A stretch of 64,000 nt of DNA from Epiperipatus broadwayi (Eukaryota > Onychophora > Udeonychophora > Euonychophora > Peripatidae), in NCBI GenBank assembly GCA_028023455.1, contig JAQFVV010006474.1, positions 308,001 through 372,000 of the forward strand. Direction: 5' to 3'. A model generated the notes under the pieces. The model ran no database searches. It was not told where the DNA came from and saw only the letters and a program-made list of their open reading frames with translations. Positions 58,374-64,000 of this stretch are shown here, in pieces (the stretch's first letter is position 1; each line of letters starts with the position of its first letter). A program made the translations under genes and the position numbers.

Positions 58374-61300
58374 CTGCAGCAAGAAATTTGCTGTTAACTG
58401 ACAGGAGACACTTTGCTTCCTCTTGAAGATGTTAAAGGAACTGAGCAGGGCAAATTTCCTAATGTCCATTCCACACATTCTTGTCATTGCAGCTGTTATT
58501 ACAATGTGATTATTCATATAGTATACAAACATGAATGGCTTCTCACCAACATGCATTAATCAGCATTGTGAGAATATTGACTTTTTACTTCTGAGATTAA
58601 GATCAAGAAACACAATGGTCTTTCTTTCCAGTTGCCTGATAAGTCAAAATGAATGGGGGTGTGAATGAAAATTTTTAATAGATATCTACAATCATGACAG
58701 TCAAAGTAAATCATGGCCCTTATTCCCAGGAAGTTCTAAAATCACCAGCTAAAGCAGCAGTTAGTGGTCAAAGGCAGAGAATGGTAAAAATCCCGATAGT
58801 GGACCCAGGCTCTCATTTCATGACAACTTTTTATTTAGGTACTTACAATTGTAGATCTCTTTTAAGTGAAGAAAAATTGGAAGAAAAAACTGTCTCATAT
58901 CAAATGGGAAATTATTGAATTTTGTCAAGTTAGAAAAAAGGTGAAGAGATGATTTATTTAAAAAATGAGCATGTACTCAATTACACAAAAATATTGGAAG
59001 TATAATTAAAGTATGATTCATTATAAATAAAAAGAGGAAGAATAACATTGTGGAGATTGATGGTGTATCAGACAGAATGGCAAGATTTGTTATTCAACTT
59101 AATAACTGATTCCAAATGCAGATAATTTAGGTTTATGATCCAACAAGTTCCCATAGTGACAAAGTAGTAGAAGATTTTTATATGGATGTACAAAAGACTT
59201 TTTCTCAGACTAAACAACATTTTAAAATTGATATATTAATGTTACAATTGGTAAACAAATGAAAGATGAAAGTGCTATATGTAAATTTGGTTTTGATAAT
59301 AGAAATGAGAGAGGACATGCACTTGTGGAATTTGCAAAAAAAATAATGTTAAAGGAAAATGGACATGGAAGCATCCAAATAAAGATACAGCAGAATTGGG
59401 TTATATTTGGGAAATAGAAAATACATATTTTAAGATTGTAAAGTTCTTAATAAATTCAACAAAGGAAGTGATCATCAATTAGTAAGATGTAAGATATGTG
59501 TTAATGCAAAACTAGAAAAACAAAAATTTATTTAAAAAAACAATATTTACAGTTAATATTCCTCATCTTCAAAAACATTTTAAAGAATTTAAATTGGAAC
59601 TTACAAATCGGTTTTAAGTATTAGTAGATTTTGAATATGATTCAGATTTGAATGAAATTAATATGAAAACAACTGATACACTTTTAAAAACTGCAACAAA
59701 GATAGCTGGTAGAAAAAAACAGCAATTGACTAATAAAATGTTTACAGAGACTAGAGAATTTATGAAGAAAAAAGAAATATGAAGATATATAAAAATAATG
59801 CATTAAGAGGGGTTGAATATCAAATTTTGTAAAATAGTGTGAAAAGGAGGTGATAATGATACAAGAAAGTATAATTGTGAACTAGCAAGAAAAACATAAA
59901 TGTCTCAAGAGTGTAAAACAACATTTTGGTATAAGTAGGAAACATATATCTGCAATAAGAAAAAAAAAACTATTACTAAAAAAAAAGATGATATCATAAA
60001 ATGGGTAGAAGAGTTCTGTCAATAATTCTATAGAAATAAAAAACAAGTATCTTCTAGCTATGATATTGTCTGAAATGCTTAGGATTTTAAATGAAGAAAT
60101 GAGACATGAAATTAAATTCATAAAGAAGGGAAAAGCTCCAGGTAATGATGGAATTATAATTGATATATTAAAAAAAGAAAAAGTAGAAAAAATTCTGGCA
60201 AAGGTATTTAACAAATGTTTAAATGATAATGGAACAATGCAATATTAATATAGAAATTACAGACATATCAGGCTTTTATCAGCTTTACCCAAAATTTCTA
60301 TCAAGATAATTACAATTTATCTTCAGAGAACATCAGATTTCAACAACTGAACAAGTTGGATTTAAAAGTGGTTTTAGTACAGTAGATCATATCCAAATAT
60401 TGAGAAAATGTATAGAAAGGATCAAATAATATGAGTTGTCATTATGCTTTGGATTTGTATATTATAAAAAGGCATTTAATTCTATAAGCATTTCTTCAGT
60501 GATTAAAGCATTGGATCATCAAGGTATAGATCCAGGATATTGTCATATTTTAAAGAATATTTATAAAAATGCAACAGCAACAATTAGATTACATAATTAT
60601 ACTAGGAAGGTTAACACTCAAAAGGGTGCAAGTCAGAGTGGCCCCATATATCCAAAACTTTTTTACAGCAGTGCTGCAAGAAGTATTTTGTGGATTAAAA
60701 TGGAAAATTAAAAGAATAAGCTTAAAGAGCAAAAGTAAATGAAGATTGTTTACATCATTTAGATTTTGCATAGGGTGTAGTTTTTTTGCAAATAATGCTT
60801 CAGAGTTTCATGAAATGTTGCAAGAGTTATCAGATAAAAGTAAGAAAGGATGACTAAAGTTAAATGTTAAAAAGACTAAAGTAATGAATGTTCAGTGGAT
60901 TTTCTCAAAAGATGAAAATAAAAGTTGATTATAATGAGTTAGAAAAAATTAACAATTACAAGTACCTTGGTCTGATTATTATTACAGATGGACACATAAT
61001 GGATGAAATTAATAATAGAATTGAATTTGGTTAGAGTGCTTTTGGTAGAAATAACTTAATATTAAAAGGAAATATGCTTATGTGTTTGAAAAGAAAGATT
61101 TTTAATAAATGTGTTTTGTCAGTTCATAATTATTGGATACTTAATAAAGAGCAATACAGAGACTTCAGACCACTCAAAGAAGTATGGATAGATGTATGTT
61201 AGGAATAACAAAAAGAGATCAAAAATGCAATACATGGGCATGAGAAACAACATGTGCTATTGACATCATTGAAAGGATTAAAAGACTGAAGTTGAGTTAG

Positions 61301-61526
61301 GCTGGACATATTTCTAAAGAGATGATAATAGATGAACAATTGAAATCTTAAACTGGATTTCAAGAGATTGTAAAAGGCCCAGAAAGACACCACATGTGAG
61401 ATGGATGGATGAAATAAGAGTGCAAGACTGATGTGGAGAAGAGAGATTAGAGATCAACTGAAAGTTGAAAGGCCTTCATTGATGCAGTGAACTGATAATG
61501 GTTATCATGATGATGATGATGATGAT
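58374..61526 (+). mobile_element. RTE LINE copy 3, full length but decayed
   Basis: Colinear with the element at 14159 from the leader (ctgcagcaagaaatttgctg) to a (GATGAT)n tail at about 61507-61526. Numerous stops and indels, yet many segments are close to copy 1. Useful because it keeps sense codons where copy 1 has nonsense codons, and the 27 bases that copy 1 lacks in the RT. Confidence 0.92.
58694..61440 (+). pseudogene. RTE endonuclease-reverse transcriptase pseudogene (copy 3)
   Basis: Starts at an ATG with TVKVNHGPYSQE and runs in frame into FMTTFYLGTYNCRSL, showing that the protein begins ~40 codons before the MTTFYLG methionine. Later open pieces are 60060-60248 (KKGKAPGNDGIIIDILK) and 60436-60711 (GFVYYKKAFNS, VIKALDHQGIDPGYCHI). 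The block-A aspartate region is altered (YYKKAFNS), and the FADD box is degraded (atttagattttgcataggg near 60760). It cannot be active. Confidence 0.88.
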
Positions 61527-61675
61527 TTAGATTGCTCATAGCAAAAAGATTTTTAAAAACCAAGTTTTACTAAACATCCAAGAAGAATTGATGAAGGCAG
61601 GTTTTCAAAGTCTTCCTAGCATATAAAAAATAATAATTTGAAAATTTTTGAGAATACAGAATACTGATAATTATT
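61527..61675. other. Short spacer after RTE copy 3
   Basis: A-rich, no feature. Confidence 0.4.
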
Positions 61676-62640
61676 GAAATAGAAAGCATCATTGAAAGTA
61701 TTACTGAGGAGCAATTTGCAAACCTTGTTAAGGAACAATTTGATGTACTCATAAAAATCTGAGCAAAATGGTGGATGAATGGAAAAAGTATGAAAAAGAT
61801 GGATAAAATATTAGCAAACAAGAGTCATATGGAGGAATCTAATGTTGATGAAGTGTTGTAGAGTCTTAAATTGATAACAAAAAATAGTGCAAAAAAACTA
61901 TTTGGATCACTATGGAAAATCTAGATATGATAATACTCTTGTAGAAAATAATGCAAAGATAACTAAAATGTCATAGCCAATTCATAATATCATAATGAAT
62001 AAGATTAATCAGAGTCTAAACTTAATTGAAGAGTATAAAAGTCAAAAGAAATAAAAGTCTCTAATAATATTGCAATGGAAAAGTCTCAATTCTACCTATC
62101 TATGAAACCACACCTAAGTATGAAAAATCTAAAAATTAAGATGAAACATTCCAAAATTGCAATAGTGTTGAATCCCTCAGATACAAAAATACAAATTGCC
62201 CTTACATGAGACAAGTAATGTTGCAGATAATTATCAGAGGGAATTATACTAAAGATTTCTATGCCACTACTAGCTCTTATGTTTATTGGCATTATGCAAA
62301 AAAATACTAGTTTAGACTGTAATGATGAAAATAAAGTGAATATAAAACTTATAAGACAGATAGTGTTGGTGGTTATACAAATCAGTCTAACATGAACTCG
62401 ACAAGATATGGATAAAAATAATATAAATGTGCAAGCCACAGATCAGGTAATAAGTAATATGTACACTGAAATAAAATTGTAAACAAAGTTATAAACTATC
62501 ACTAATTCTAATAAATATACAATAAAATGTAGAAAAGATAGAAAATCTGATATCTGTGATTTCATTACACAAGACAAAAAAATAATTGCTAAGGATAATA
62601 CTCTTGAGTATATATCATATAATAAAGTATTATAAATATT
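61676..62640 (+). pseudogene. Decayed reading frame, unidentified, after RTE copy 3
   Basis: One plus-strand frame shows coherent stretches separated by stops: EIESIIESITEEQFANLVKE, KMDKILANKSHMEESNV, then in the same frame NNIAMEKSQFYLSMKPHL, KHSKIAIVLNPSDTKIQIAL and DKNNINVQATDQVISNMY. The strand is purine-rich with charged, helical-looking peptides, as in ORF1 or gag-like retroelement proteins. No named domain is visible, so this is only a possible old transposon gene. Confidence 0.35.
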
Positions 62641-62709
62641 GTAAAGAATTATTTAAGGATAATACTCTGAGTATATATCATAAAATAAAGTATTATAAAG
62701 AATTATTTA
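62591..62709. repeat. Two-copy tandem repeat, ~64 bp period
   Basis: aaggataatactcttgagta at 62591 recurs as aaggataatactctgagta at 62655, each followed by tatatcat and aataaagtattataaa. Confidence 0.85.
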
Positions 62710-64000
62710 ACATCGACAGCATTTTCTATTTAATGAAAAAACAATTTGCAATTGAAAGAAATATTTCAGATCCATAAAGGTTCCTATAATATCTTCATCA
62801 TAAATGTCATAAAACAAAGCCAAAGAAATATTTATAAAGATTTATATAATGTGCCACTAATCCATTTCTGTAACTATTGAATCGCTTCCATTTTATTTTC
62901 AAGTGGTAAAACTCAATTTTGCATGAGATGAGGCTTTTCAATATTGTGCCATATATTTGTCATTTATTGGCTTCTGTTATGTTCTGATATCATAATATCC
63001 TATTTGTCATTGGTATAGATTTCTACCCATTGCATTTCTTTCTTTTATAACTTTATTTTTTATAACTTTATTTTGACATCTTCATGTTTAAACATTTATA
63101 TGTTTTATATTTTCCACTTGACTGTCTATCTTACAATATTATATTCTGCTGTCCTCTCTCCATATTGGTTTTGTTATCTTCAATTCCAGACGCATTTCTA
63201 TATTCATATATTAATTTTTAAGCCATACAGCTCAAACTAGTATGACCCTGAGCCAAAGCTATTGGATCACCAGCATATTGCACTGTATATAATGTCATTA
63301 CCATGTAGGAAAATTGTCATTTTATTTTTGCATTAAATTTTCTATACTTAAAAGACATTATAAATATATTTTATTTACCACTTTATAAAAATATATTTAA
63401 TTTAATTTTATACTTTGTTGCGTTTTTCTTTATTTTGCATCAAGCCAAACATATAGATGTATTCCCTGATTTAGCTATTTATTGACTTTCAAAATTTTAC
63501 ATTTTATTAATAAAAAAATATCAAAAACTGTTTATATAGTAATTTATTTTCTTCAAAAGAAAACTACTATTTCATTATGATGCATCTTTATCATAAATTT
63601 GTGTTTCATGGATATTATTGAATAAACTATGAGCAGTATAAAAATGACATTTAATTCGATTTCTCTCGTTGTAACAATGAATAAATGAGAGAATATTCAA
63701 TCATTGGAAAGATTTAGATAGCTTCAGTCAAATTGATTCTGATTTATATTTACATTATAGAATAAGTATTTACAAAATCTCCCAATGACTACATCACAAA
63801 TACATAGCATTTAAATTAAGTAGTGATAAATAGGATGGAATATTATGATGTGATGCACTATATTTTCTCATTTCTCAAAGTCATAAATATCTCAGCCACT
63901 ATGCCCAAAGAAACCTGTTAGCCACATTGCCTTTCCTTTTCAGTCCTCACCCTAAGTTTTTTCCATATTCTTTTCTATCCTGCTCCATCTCATTTCCACA
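62710..64000. other. AT-rich intergenic DNA
   Basis: No gene or repeat family recognised to the window end. The last ~80 bases are pyrimidine-rich. Confidence 0.45.

Noticed and set aside
62092-62439. 115-codon minus-strand frame
   Set aside because: Lies antisense to a more coherent plus-strand decayed frame and has no recognisable domain.

Overview
This 64 kb window is eukaryotic, very AT-rich and almost entirely non-coding repeat DNA. I see no intact host protein gene, no bacterial-type operon and no CRISPR array. The content is RTE-type LINE copies, Penelope-like element (PLE) 3' ends with GIY-YIG endonuclease remnants, tRNA-derived SINEs, a small hAT-type element and long TA and GATA/GGTA microsatellites. 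This points to a large, repeat-rich invertebrate genome. A mollusc, possibly an octopod cephalopod, would fit the repeat mix, but that is an impression and not proven here.

Layout. 0-5 kb: hammerhead-bearing repeat, SINE, hAT MITE and two PLE palindromes. 5-14 kb: minus-strand RTE fragments and more hammerhead-family copies. 14.2-17.4 kb: a nearly complete RTE with one frameshift and two nonsense codons, then a SINE and two PLE palindromes. 19.2-19.5 kb: a nested GATA/GGTA/GATA microsatellite. 20.6-23.5 kb: three weak decayed reading frames on the minus strand. 25.4-28 kb: a PLE palindrome, a PLE GIY-YIG gene interrupted by an 18-base match to an Illumina adapter, and a three-copy repeat. 30-31.7 kb: RTE fragments and a tRNA-Gly-like SINE. 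37.5-42.6 kb: two near-identical 2.2 kb copies. 42.6-46.7 kb: PLE fragment, old RTE copy carrying a 164 bp insertion, and an inverted pair of hammerhead-family repeats. 47.5-57 kb: mostly featureless. 57.4-58.1 kb: two opposed hammerhead motifs. 58.4-61.5 kb: a third, decayed RTE copy.

The most interesting content is a set of type I hammerhead ribozyme-like motifs with very short stem III in at least three unrelated repeat families, some directly downstream of PLE GIY-YIG reading frames. PLE-borne hammerheads and small non-autonomous retrozymes are known from animals. The density here, the palindromic PLE pairs, and a 164 bp hammerhead-like insertion with an exact 14 bp target-site duplication suggest a working relationship between autonomous PLEs and small ribozyme-carrying passengers. 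All base pairing was done by eye.
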